A stretch of 56,480 nucleotides of DNA, taken from Setomelanomma holmii (Eukaryota; Ascomycota; Dothideomycetes; Pleosporales; Phaeosphaeriaceae). The position numbers were made by a program, and so were the translations under genes. Shown piece after piece: positions 32,694-43,317 of the stretch. The notes beneath the pieces were generated by a model that had not been told where the DNA came from, searched no databases, and worked only from the letters and a program-made list of their open reading frames with translations. Each line of letters begins with the position of its first letter. Position 1 is the stretch's first letter. Where the stretch lies: the NCBI GenBank assembly GCA_010015745.1, contig ML978315.1:1-56480 (forward strand). Direction: 5' to 3'.

Positions 32694-34433
32694 ATGTTGA
32701 ACATGGATCCAGCCAGCCAGGCCCTGGCGCAAGGACTCCGTTCAGACGTGCGTAGAACCTATGCTGCCCTCTCAGAACAGAGCAATGTCCCTCTGTCTAC
32801 CCTTCATCACCGTGCACGAGGACGGCTCTCGAAACAAGAAACAGCCCAGCGCCGGCAATACCTCACTCCAGAGGAAGAGCAAGCGGTTGTGAACTTTCTG
32901 TTGCTAATGTGCGCCCTCGGGCAGCCTGTACGAATCAAACTCGTACCTTCACTAGCCTTTAGTATTGTCCGCCAGCAATCCACGTTGAACAAGCCGACCA
33001 AGCCACCCGGCAAGAACTGGGCTCAGGCCTTTAAGAAACGCCACCCAGAACTAAAAGCGAGCACTGTGCGACCAATAGACTGGAAGCGCCACGGCAACAA
33101 CATACATGGGAAGATCACACAATGGTTTGAGGTGATCGTGAAGGTGCTGCAGGATCCGGATGTCCTGCCGGAAATCGTGTATAACATGGACGAGACAGGA
33201 GTCCTGCTGAGCAAGCTCGGCTCTGTCAAAGTCCTAGTAGGTAGAGATGACCTGCGCGACTATAGAGGCGCAGGTGAGAAGCGGACAATGGTGACCGCTG
33301 TTGAATGCATAAGTGCTGATGGTAGGGTGCTACTACCTCTTATAATCTGGCCAGCTTCGACCCACCGGAGCAACTGGACTACGTTCCCTACCCCTGGATG
33401 GCATTACGCGCATTCAGAGAACGGATACAATAAGTCTAAGATCAATATAGAGTGGCTGAAGCATGTGTTCGACCCTCAGACAAGAGAGCGAGCTAACGGC
33501 AAACCACGCGTACTGATTTGCGACGGCTTTGGGTCTCACGAGACGCTTGAGATCCTAGAGTTTTGCTTTGAGAACAACATTATCTTATGCCGTCTCCCTT
33601 CCCACACATCTCATAAACTTCAGCCCTGTGACGTCGCAGCCTTTGCCTCTTTGAAGGCAGCCTATTGCGACCAGGTTGAGAGGTTGTACCGATGAGGTGC
33701 AGATACAGTTGGTAAGGAGCATTTCACCTCTCTGTACAGCCCGGCAAGGGCAAGAGCTTATACCCAAAGGAACAGAACGTCTGCATGGGCTGCAACTGGG
33801 TTGTTTCCGTTTAACCCAGACAGAGTACTTAGAGATACATCGAAGCCGCCTCCAGAAGTGAGTGTCCTGAAAGAGGTTACCGTGGAGTCTTGGCCGCAAG
33901 ACGAAATGTTAGATATGCCAGTAACGCCTGTAACACCTGTGACAACGGAAGCTGTCGCATCATTACATAACGTGATCGCGCAGGACGCTCATATGCTTGA
34001 TCAGACAAGTAAACAGCGTCTACAGCGACACGTCCGGAAGCTTGCTGGTGCTGCCCAGATATCCTTCGCCAAACGAGCCCTCCTCCAAGATCAGAATCGG
34101 TTCTTGTCCAAAATGAATAACGAAGCCAAGGTTCGTCGCTCGACCAAGTCGCAGGTGCTAGGGAAGGCGAAGGTGATGAGCTACGAGGATCTTGAGGAGG
34201 CTCAAGCGAAGCGCAAGGAGAAAGAGAAGGCTGTTGCGGGCAAGGCAGCACGCGGTCGTAAGCGCAAGGCTCCTGCGCTGGTGGTAGATGTTACGGAGCT
34301 AAGAAGCCAAGTGATACAGGCAAGGGAAGCAGATTTGGCGAAGACTCCAGCAGAGCTGACAAGGGAGGTACCAGTGCCATGGAGGGCCCCAGTAGCGCAG
34401 ATGATCCCAAAGAATCACAGAGGAGGAGCATGA
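32694..34433 (+). pseudogene. Pogo/Fot1-like DDE transposase with one stop codon
   Basis: A single frame of 580 codons from ATG 32694 to TGA 34431-34433, broken by TGA 33693-33695. Order: Psq-like HTH, CENP-B-type HTH (NWAQAFKKRHPELK), DDE_1 domain (YNMDETGVLLS, LICDGFGSHETLE, SHKLQPCDVAAF), then a helical tail with a basic patch (RGRKRKAP). It belongs to a different branch from the three Fot-like copies. The stop falls in LYR*GADTVGK where relatives have Gly or Arg; a Gly origin would need a transversion, so RIP is not the obvious cause. Everything after the stop remains open, which suggests recent inactivation or, less likely, a sequencing error. Confidence 0.82.
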
Positions 34434-34716
34434 GCAGACCAGTGAGGACGCACTCTACTACTATGACAATAAAAGCTATTTAGACTGCAATCACGTACCC
34501 GTGAGACGACGTGATATTCTATCGTGTACCATGACCTATTCTATTGTTGGCCCTTACACGAGTGCTTTGTTGTGTTGTCATGCAGTCTTAGCAGCGTCTA
34601 ACTTGACTAAGATCTTCCCATATGATGCCTCAAGTGCTGTGTAGGCAAGAGACACATACGTCCCTTAGTGCCCTTTGCCGCAAGATAGTTTTCTCTTCAA
34701 CCACAACTAAGATTAC

Positions 34717-35748
34717 TTAACATTTCGACACATCCACCAGAGCACTTCGCCCATTCCATTTCTGTCTTAGGGTGTATACCCACTCGCCTAAGAATATCCA
34801 CAGCCAAAGAACAGCAAAGCAAAGGGCGATAACAGCGGTCCCTACGATACTAATCGCTCTGAACCGGCGAGATACATGCCAAACAGGAACCCAGTGCACA
34901 GCCAGCGAGTGATCAGCTGCAAGTGCGACCTGCATAGAGTTGAGGATAGTAGACACTATAGCAAATACGAACAGCACAGGCCCGTACAGTCGCGCAATGT
35001 AGTCACCATACTGTCCATGCACCTGCTCAAAGCGGAACTTGCGCAGGAGGAACGGGGCGTAGAAGTTGTGTGACGGTATAAATACCTTGTATACGGAACG
35101 GTACGCAAGGTCGGCCTTTTTGTACCGTTACAAGTTGAGTCTCGTCAGCCTCAGCTCTCCGAAGCAGTACCGCCCTGATACAGCTGAGTCTTGAACGTCG
35201 TTGAGGTCTGAGGTGAAATGGCAGAAGGATGCCCAGTCCACATCCTTAGGAATGAGGCGAAGGGGGTCCTGCTGAGCAAGATGAAAGTCGGATTCGTGCC
35301 GGATCAAGTAGCGGTATGTCCGTAAGAAGCCAGCCGCAGCCTTGCAAAGATTGCTTTGTTTGTCGTTCAGCGACTCTGGCTTTCGATCTATGTATGCCTC
35401 CCAGAAAGCATATGACAGAAGATAACGTGGGATGGGTTTGATGAATATGCGGTCGTGTATCCACACAAGATGCAAGCGGGCTTCTTCTGTTACGATGATC
35501 TCACGACCTTTGACCCGCTGGCGGTGTAGAGGGTTGATATTTGCGCTTGACAAGGTTGTCATAATCCACAGACGCGGTGCCATTCTGTCGAGATCTTCTG
35601 ACCACAGGTCGTTATGAAGGAACTTTTTTGTACCATCAAGGTCTTTGAGCAGGATAGAAGGCTGACCGGGCAAAGTTTCGCTCTGCGCTGCGCTAGGTTC
35701 TGGCACCAGATCGTGAACAAGCTGATTTGCTTCAGAAAAGGGTGGCAT
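34717..35748 (-). pseudogene. DUF6601-type membrane protein, disrupted by a 64-bp insert
   Basis: The frame from ATG 35748 (MPPFSEANQLVHDL) reads through HRQRVKGREIIVTEEARLHL, FIKPIPRYLLSYAFW and RYCFGELRLTRLN, then enters the insert and stops at a TAA. Past the insert the protein resumes in the correct frame: NFYAPFLLRKFRFEQ, HGQYGDYIARLYGPVLFVFA with two hydrophobic segments (about 34990-34920 and 34870-34790), ending at 34717. This order, with the C-terminal RLNF..QYGDY.. and two membrane spans, matches the fungal DUF6601 family as I know it; function is unknown. I prefer ATG 35748 to 35937 because family-like sequence starts there. The insert plus target duplication is 69 bp, so frame would be kept but for the stop. 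Confidence 0.7.
35069..35132 (-). mobile_element. 64-bp LTR-like mini-insert with AGTTG target duplication
   Basis: On the minus strand it begins TGTAACGGTAC and ends CCGTCACA (TG..CA ends). Identical 5-mers AGTTG flank it (35064-35068 and 35133-35137). The start TGTAACGGTAC is shared with the minus-strand reading of the LTRs at 3.6 kb, so the ends are related although the length is half. No GT..AG pair fits removal as an intron. Confidence 0.8.
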
Positions 35749-36080
35749 GACTGTTTGAAGAAGATATCGAAAGGCCCGGCCTGTAGCTGCGACACCCTCA
35801 CGCGATGTGGAGATAGCAGCGTTGGCCCATAGAGGACGGCCAGACGAGCTCAGCCTCACCTCGCGCCTTCCCATTGCTAGCACGTTTTCTAGCCGCCCAG
35901 GTTCTGTGCCGCTTCCTGCAACACCCAGAACCAACATGAAGGCTCCATCATGTGACTTAGTCTATTAGACTTATGTACCTTCATTTGGTCGCAGTATTCG
36001 AAGACTGCTTACCGACATCAGCCTATCATTCTCTTTACCTGGTACCAGATACTTTCCCGCAAAGCAGAGCCTTTCCAGAC

Positions 36081-36661
36081 ATGCCACGATCACCACCACA
36101 GAATCTCGTCCGAGCCTTCAAAACTCGCTATAATGGAATATTCGAGAAGGCTTCCGAACTTCACGAGATTGACGATAGCGTCCGTATCACGGTTATCATC
36201 GAGAAGCCGGGGTCTGTGCCTCTCGTATTTACTACGGAGGAGACCGGTATGAACTGGCCTCCACACATGCAAGGATATGTAAGTTCGCTCCTGTTGTACC
36301 TCACCCTCTTATACACAGCATCTCACAGCTCTAGGTAAATCATCGCCGTCCAATTGTGAAGAGACCGTCCCATTACCAGAGTCTCAGTGATGGAATTTCA
36401 ACAGGGAGAGCCAGAATCATTAGATCAACCTCCGGATCTTCTTCGCCCCCGCCACAACTCGACTCGAGGGGGCAAACCCCGCAATCGATGGAGGTAACCG
36501 GAAGTGGGGAAGAATACCATGAGGGAGGTCTAAGCCATCGTTCACGTGAGGCATACGTGCCTGTCACACCTTCGCGCAAGCTTCCTGTCCGAACTTCAAG
36601 CCCATTGCCTATACCTTTCGTGCTTCCTTCGAAGATGTGTGTGGATGACTGGGAAGGTTAG
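36081..36661 (+). CDS. Small spliced protein, weakly MADS-box-like
   Basis: Two exons, 36081-36278 and 36335-36661, joined through GTAAGT..CTCTAG, give 174 residues. The first 66 residues (RAFKTRYNGIFEKASELHE, then VRITVIIEKPGSVPLVFTTE, then NWPPHM) have the helix-then-strand layout of the short MADS-like proteins seen in fungal accessory regions, but the similarity is weak and was judged by eye. The C-terminal half is Ser/Pro-rich and likely disordered. It runs convergently toward the DUF3723 gene. An upstream frame from 35973 in another reading is probably not coding. Confidence 0.55.
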
Positions 36662-36749
36662 GAAATACGGGCTTGAATGTATATAATCCTTAGTGAATTT
36701 CAATAAAATGATATGTAAAAGTTGTTATGTGCTCTATAACAATACAGTA

Positions 36750-39700
36750 CTATGTATGCGATGTGGTGCCTTGCGCTCGTTCGTTGTCTCCAGAGAGTTC
36801 TGAACTGCCGTATGTCAGGAGTAGAGGTGTCGTACTTGAGGTAGGGGCATCGGTAGGTTCTTGCGGTGCGTTATACATTAATAACAGCGGTCCGGGAGGA
36901 GCCAGTACCTGCTTCAGCTTCAATAGACGTCTCTTGTTGCCCTCTCGGTCTTCACCAGCTGTGAAAACCTGTACGTTTTCATCCGTCGTGACTTCCTTCG
37001 TAGTAGTCTCATGCTCGTCTCTCAATCGACGTTTTTTCCCGGTCACTAGAGTCGTGTCCGCTACTGTTATGACAGAGGAGGATGCGCCTTCTGACTGCTG
37101 TACGACCGCCACTGTCATAGAGGCCACAAGTCTTGATGTGATTGATTCGGGCGCCAGAAATATCGTACCATTATGCTGAGAGAAGACACCAAATATGTAA
37201 CTTGGCTCCAGAGAGGGTAGTCTCTTACCGAGGACGGTTACGGCACTCAACTGTGTACCAGTAAAGTGAGCTTTGGCTTTATTTAGTACATCGGCTATAC
37301 TCGATATACCTTGATTCGGATCTCTGGGAATAAGGCATTCGCGGCCTATGAAGCATCCGTCGGTATCATTCGACAGGCCAACAAATAGCTCATAAAACCC
37401 TCGATCTTCTGTAGCTGTTTCCCATCTCTTGAGATCTTGGTTGTGCAACCGATATACCCCACTTGCGGAGCTATCCTCTTCCCCAATTGGCATAGTCGCT
37501 GCTTCAATAGCCATAGGCTCGCGTTGCACACGTGACTGAGTGGCTGTCTCTAATTTGCGCCTGGCAAGTCTTTGGTCAAGCTCGATTCGTTCTTTCTTTA
37601 GAGCTTTTAATTCGTCAAAAAGCTGATTTGTCAATTGTTGGAGGTCGCCGTGTTTCTTCTCGAGTGTTGTATATCTAGCTCCACTGTCTGCTAGCTCTTG
37701 CTCAAAGGTATGTTTCTCCTTGTTGCACACGTCCCTTGCCTGTTTGGCGAGGCTATCCTGACGAGATTCCATCTCACGATACGAATCCTTGATGGCTTGG
37801 AGTTCCGTTAAGAGCTGCAACTTGACTGCATCCTCACTATTACTCGTGTTTCCATCACTGTAATCATCATCAACGTCCATAGCTTCACTTAGCGTTGGCC
37901 TACTAGTGATTGACTTTCTAAATCTAGTTTGCTTGATCGTATTAGCTTGCCTGTCGGACAACATGAGCTTCTACTAACCTGCAGCGGTGGTGGAAGGAAA
38001 AGGCAGGAGAAAAGGTCCTGCCGTACAAATGTCAAGGTAGCTTCTTGACATGGTAGGGCAGCGTACAAGCGTGGTATGAAGAGAATCTGCTTCTCCCTCA
38101 TAAGATCAGATTCAAAGGGACGGCCGCTCCGTCTCTCAGGGGGTAGATACTCTGTATCCGGTAACTCGACTTCATCGGAGTCGTCCCCATGCGCTGGCAA
38201 ACTGTTCAGCACTACCTTTTGAATCTGGTGCACGGTAAATTCATGGCAGGTGGGGTCGACCTTGCGGAGATAGTCGAGAGCAAGCTCGGAATAGCATTTT
38301 TCGCCTTCGCCCACTAGATTTTGCGCATTTGGAATTCTAAACCCCCGAGAAAGGGCAAATCGCGCTAACTGATTCCAAGACACTGGGTTAGTCCTTTGCT
38401 CACTGGTTTTGACTCATGTAGATCTTTCAAAGGAGTTGATGCGGTCAGCCCATCAAAATGGCGACTACAATGAGCCCAAAGGTCCGCGTAAGCTACGAGA
38501 AATTGGTCTTTGGTGCTAAGGGTGGACAATACTTCGACATGCTTTCTCTCAGAAACTTGGATGCAGAGCTGTTCCGGTTCGAAAAATAATCCCCTTAAGC
38601 TTGATCGAATAGTTGACTTCAATCGCGTATCTAGCAGCTTTCTCAGGGCTTCGCATGTTGGTTCTAAGTACTTGAGCATTTCGAAGAACGTCCGGAGCGA
38701 CGGAATCAAGCCAGAGAAGCTGCAGATATTGTTAAGCAGGCTTTGACGCACACGAGGGTCTGATTGTGAGGGAAAGAGTACGCCCCGACTCATCAAACTC
38801 TCGACCAGTTCTTTGTCGATTGACGAGTGTTTTGGGGCCAGGAGTTCGATGTTGTGTACCGTCACCGAGTCAACGATCGTGAACGGGAGCGTCTGCGATT
38901 CGTGTTGAAGTATTGCACCCCATGAGTCAACGATGTGATTCAGATAAAGTACCATTTCCTATGAAAGTAAGTTAAGGTTGTGTGGGTTACTGGGCTGGGA
39001 TTCAAACCTCGTCGCATTTCAGAGCTAGGAGTCGATGAAGTGCTCCAATTTGGACTGTAGACCAAAGGCCTGGCATATCGATGAGTGTGTCAAAAGCCGA
39101 AACTAGCATGTTTCTCTTCAGCAGTTGACGGAGATCCTTGGGCTTCGATTTGTCGAGACAGGACCACCATCTTTTCTCACTCTCTTCGTCTTGTTGTCGG
39201 TGATATAGACGAATCTTCCGGAATATCTCACCATCTGAGGGCCGTTGTTCGTACGCGAATGCTTCGATAATCCGAGTCAAGGTCGGTTTTGGGGTACCTG
39301 ATCAAATTTCAGCATGAGATTTAGAATGGAGCTCATCGCGCGCGTACCATAAGAGAAGAGTCTGACAATCCATCATTTGTCGTTCTCATCCAGGTATCGG
39401 TTCGCGGCTTCTATTCGATGTAGTCCAGCTTGACGATCTTCCGGAACTGGGCAAGACCGGCTATGCTTGCTCTGGGTATATCTTCTGCCGTCTTGACCTT
39501 CCTTACAACGGCCTTCACTATTTATACAGTCAACTACTGGAGACTTCCTCATGGTTCTTGATCCAAGGAAACCCTATCCCATGCATCTCGACAATGCCGA
39601 AGAGGCTGCCGCCCTTCAAACGACGAGTCACCTTTTGCGTCGACTCTCTTGACAAGAATGTTGCAATGTCCATTCGTGGCATCACAAGCAACCCAAAGTT

Positions 39701-39770
39701 GCTCAGTGGTTTTCCAACCTCGTTGGGTAAGCTCATAGAGGAGCAAATGCTCGTCAGCCCGTTCGGCACA
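36750..39770 (-). pseudogene. DUF3723 gene with several breaks
   Basis: Recognisable DUF3723 order: LHRIEAANRYLDENDK and WIVRLFSYG, then SDGEIFRKIRLYHRQQ, GLWSTVQIGALHRLLAL, LYLNHIVDSWGAIL, IPSLRTFFEMLKYLEP, SWNQLARFALSRGF and FIPRLYAALPCQEATLTF, followed by a coiled coil (37800-37560) and a variable C-terminus ending at 36750. Exons: about 39536-39350, 39297-39008, 38958 to about 38375, about 38385-37979, and 37913-36750. Breaks: a TGA at 39373-39375 inside the usual Lys-Trp-Trp, a frameshift at about 39537-39546 and another at about 38375-38395. The region up to 39770 continues the N-terminal part (MHGIGFPWIKNHEEV). The function of the family is unknown; it is a frequent passenger of Starship giant transposons. 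Confidence 0.7.
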
Positions 39771-40143
39771 ATTGATCATCGCATCAATGAGAAGGCACTA
39801 CCTGCGATTCCAATGAAGCGTGATAGCTCTGCTCAGCTCCAGCAAGGTAAGCCAGTGAAGAAGAGAAGTCGAGCACAATATTAGAAGTTGTTCAATCCAT
39901 GTATTTCATCATATACATTCCAGAATTTCCTCTTGTACTCTTCTTGTTACATATCAATGTTGAACATTCCGGGAAACCTCAGGAACTGCGTAAGGAGAGC
40001 AAATACACGAACATTTAGTTGAATTATGTAACTAGGTGACCGCAGTCATGGATGATAGAAATCAAAGTAATTACTAAACTGACGCGCCAGATCGTGAACC
40101 GCTAAGCCCGCCATGTTCACACTGCCTGTTCCTCGCTTGAGTA
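39771..40143. other. Intergenic, AT-rich
   Basis: Between the 5' end of the DUF3723 pseudogene and the 3' end of the nuclease-like gene. No gene supported; a + strand open frame at 39558-39884 overlaps the DUF3723 frame antisense and is likely a shadow. Confidence 0.35.
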
Positions 40144-41580
40144 TCACCCCAACCCTTCAGGCTCTTGAGGCCCACACAGACCCCTCCATAACCCGCCCAC
40201 TTTCTCAACAACACGGTCTTTGAAATCACCTGCCCCCCACTCCATTATTCGGCCTAAATATTCGACCAGCTTTTCCGCATGACCGGGCAGCGTAGTGCGC
40301 CAAGACTCGAGACAGAACATATGATATTCATTTTCGAATCGGTAATGTACCCACAATTCATGGGTGGGACCTTCAGTCGCAAGAGAAAACATAATACTGG
40401 GGTTGGAAAGTTCGGCATTTATATTGGGGTCAAGTATAAGCGCGTCTAGATTGCTGAGGATGTTGAGGGCTGATGCCGCTGCTACCGCAGCTTGGTTCTG
40501 CGCGTGTATGAGATTGCCGCCCGTATTCAAGCCCTTGGCTTCAACGATTAGGAAGGGGAACCGGAGGCCAAGCGGAACTTGGTGCGGATCGCTGATAAAA
40601 GGTTGCGGGTTGTTTGGATCGGTCTGCAGATGCAGGAGGAGGTCCTGCGAGAGGTTCAGGGCCTTTTTAATGCAGTCCGATGCAAGGCCAATAGTGATAT
40701 CAGGTTTAGGTGTAGATAGATGTAATTTCTCGTCTGTTGAGTAATCGCTAGCCGTTGTAGATAAGGCGCTGCTAGTAGAGGCTTGGTCTTGGGAGGACGT
40801 AGCAGTTGATGAGGGAAATGCGCCGAAAGCTGCTGAGGACGGCAGTGGAAAGACGATGGGGTAGGGTGGCATAGCAACCAGAGTAGGCAACTGCGGAACG
40901 GTGGGCTTTAGATATTTATTCCATGCTTCACTAAGTTAGGCACCGATATGAGTGGGAGCAATAGACTCACGCTTCTCGGATGCGCTTATCTTCAGCACGG
41001 ACGACCAGCGCTTGCTGAGTGGACTCATCAAGGTCGAGTAGATAGAGCTTCGCCATTCGCCCTCGCCGGAGCAGTCGCTTGCAAGCGACCGACATTGGGC
41101 CCTATACGTGTCGGCGAGGGTGGCTGCAAGTGCGTCCCGAGCTATATCCTCTTCATCCTTCTGCCCGCTTGCATCCCTCGTTGTACCTATCCCTAATATG
41201 CGTTCGACGCTTGCGGCAATATGTGCAGGCAGTTCAGGGTCGCGCTCGACGAAGACCAGAGCTAACTTCATGGTCCCATTGCGGTATTCAGGAGTGGCAG
41301 AATGCGGAGGCTTCTTAACGGGGCTCGGTGTTCGAGATTGCGCTTTTGCTCGTCGCGACACTTGGGTCTGCAATCGCGGGTGCGGCTGGTTCAGTTCCAT
41401 TCTCTCGTCGCGGATGCATGAGCTGATCCAGAGGTTGACCGACGTGCCGTTTTCGGATTGCGACACCTGGACCTTTGAGAGGGCCTCGCGCGAGAGGGGA
41501 AGGCGCCTAGGAAGTTTGGCAGGCGGTGCTGCTGAACCGGGCGTGGGCTCTGAGTCGAGGTCAGGGAGAGCGCGCTTCAT
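40144..41580 (-). CDS. PD-(D/E)XK nuclease-like fungal protein
   Basis: Two exons, 41580-40971 and 40925-40144, join through GTGAGT..GTGAAG to 463 residues; the join gives SEKPWNKYLKP and keeps frame. The start is the first true ATG (MKRALPDLDSE). The N-terminal half is Pro/Ser-rich with a helical block (YRAQCRSLASDCSGEGEWRS). The C-terminal half carries the fungal PD-(D/E)XK pattern: PDITIGL (Asp), then PFLIVEAKGLNTGG (E-x-K), then HAQNQAAVAAASAL, FSLATEGPTHELWVHY and ESWRTTLPGHA. This fold usually cuts DNA, but the fungal copies of this type are uncharacterised and frequent in TE-rich regions. No break seen. Confidence 0.75.
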
Positions 41581-42549
41581 GGACGCGAAGTAAGTACAGA
41601 GTTGTTGGAGGTCAAAGGCAGCCAAACATCGGGGGCCACTAAGAGGCTAGCCTGAATCGAAGGCCAGATAAAGACAAAGGCTTGGTACGATAACGAACTA
41701 AACCCAAAATAGTGTAGTGGGAACGAATGGAGGCAGGCGAACCACATCTTACGAGCTAATACTCCGATGCAGCTAGAGGAAGCGCGCCCTCTCACTTCGC
41801 CCATGACTTCCGAAATACCTCCAACTAGCTTCCTGGTCGTATCTAGATCATTGAAAGGATGCACGGACTTGCTGTGCTGTTACAGTGCATGCATAATGCA
41901 AGGCCTTGAATCCTACAAGCCAATGTGCGTACACCCTTGACTTTTCCCTAGCACCCTGCACTTAACCGATGCGTGTACTGGCGTACGGTTTTCATAAGCG
42001 CCGGCATGACAGAATGCGCGCTAACGAATCACACCAATTGTAGTGGCAAATTCGCCGGAATCCACGCGTTGCGACCCAAAAAGCCAATCGAGACTCGTTA
42101 CATGGCAGTAGAGTAATAAGTGGGCAGGGTTTCGCGCCTCAAAGCAAGCATCGCTGTAGCGATGGGCCGATATCGACAAAACATCGTGAAATTGTTACGG
42201 TCGGAGCCATCGCCACATCACCGTCAACACGGTACGTATATGCAAGCGATATCTGTCTCTGTACGTAGAGTGCTAACTAATTTTTACACAGAGATCGCGT
42301 ACCTACTTCAACTACCAACCAGCAACAGAGCGACGACAGCTCCGAAGACCCATCTCGACCGAGCACTGCGCGAAATTTTTTTACGTTCATATGGGTCCGC
42401 ACTCTACGCTACCGTCAAAACTACCACGAACGGATGTCTCTCAGAACATTGACCTCTACTCAGGCTAAAGGAAACCGCAAGCACTATACCAACGTTCTCC
42501 TAAATCAAGCGCGCCAACACCCAACGAGTCCACTTTAAAATTCACCATA
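41581..42549. other. Intergenic, no supported gene
   Basis: Nearly 1 kb between the divergent nuclease-like and kinase-like genes. Short open frames on both strands (41577-41864, 42120-42452) show no domain. Confidence 0.4.
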
Positions 42550-43317
42550 ATGACGATGTCTTCAGAACACGATCGCGAACTGCTCATGGTGGGTATGGCT
42601 GCAAAAACATATCGTATTGGAAACGTTGTCAGGAAAGAGTGCCACATACTAGAGGACGACGAAATCACGAAGCAGAATAGGGAAGCTTGCGAGACTGAAG
42701 CTCTTGTTTATCGCATCTTGGGTCACCACCAACGCATTGCTGAATGCTTGTCTATCAGCCCCACAAACGATTATATTGAGCTTGAGTACTATCCACGCAA
42801 CAACCTCAAGGCACACCTCAATGAGAATCGCAACAATATTACAGCAGTCGACTTAAAGCGGTGGGCATTCCAGATGGTCGAAAGTGTTGCATACATCCAT
42901 TCCAAGGGGATTAGCCATGCTGACCTTCGACTCGAACAATGGCTAGTAGACGCAAGCTTGAATGCGAGGCTTAGTGATTTCAACGGTGCTGGATATGAGG
43001 AGCAGCCGAGTCTCAGACTCGAAGCAAGACGACCATTGGGGCTGGAGATCCCAAGTCATTGCCTCCCTCGAGACTTGGGGGAAGCCCCTACAGTGTTATC
43101 TGATATTTTCGCACTAGGTTCTTCAATTTACGAACTTATGGTTGGACAAACCCCGTTTGAAGGCCTGGACGATGAAAACATTCAAAGGATGTTTCAGAGA
43201 GGCGATTTCCCAAGCACTAACGGATTTGTGCTTGGTGGCATAATAATGCGTTGCTGGGAGAAAGGATTCAACTCTGCAATGGATATCGTGGGCCATGAAG
43301 ATTTCAAAGGACATTAA
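42550..43317 (+). CDS. Protein kinase-like protein, divergent active site
   Basis: 255 codons in one exon from ATG 42550. A kinase fold is visible: VVRKECHIL (candidate beta-3 Lys), CETEALVYRIL (helix C Glu), YIELEYYPRNNLKAHL (hinge), YIHSKGISHADLRLEQWLVD (catalytic loop), ARLSDFNGAG (metal-binding loop), SDIFALGSSIYELMVGQTPFEGL (helix F) and CWEKGF near the end. The Gly-rich loop is short or absent, the catalytic loop has Gln where Asn normally binds metal, and the DFG motif reads DFN. Such kinase-like proteins are common in fungi and may be weakly active or pseudokinases. At 255 residues it is a minimal domain with no other module. Confidence 0.75.
   Translation: MTMSSEHDRELLMVGMAAKTYRIGNVVRKECHILEDDEITKQNREACETEALVYRILGHHQRIAECLSISPTNDYIELEYYPRNNLKAHLNENRNNITAVDLKRWAFQMVESVAYIHSKGISHADLRLEQWLVDASLNARLSDFNGAGYEEQPSLRLEARRPLGLEIPSHCLPRDLGEAPTVLSDIFALGSSIYELMVGQTPFEGLDDENIQRMFQRGDFPSTNGFVLGGIIMRCWEKGFNSAMDIVGHEDFKGH

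Noticed and set aside
35069..35132. The 64-bp insert as an intron
   Set aside because: It has a GT near its start but no suitable AG at its end, and perfect 5-bp duplications flank it.
40936..41100. Alternative reading MAKLYLLDLDESTQQ joining the nuclease exon 2
   Set aside because: It could be spliced to exon 2 in phase, but it would need a separate start within exon 1; the GTGAGT..GTGAAG intron keeps exon 1 in its own long frame and is preferred.
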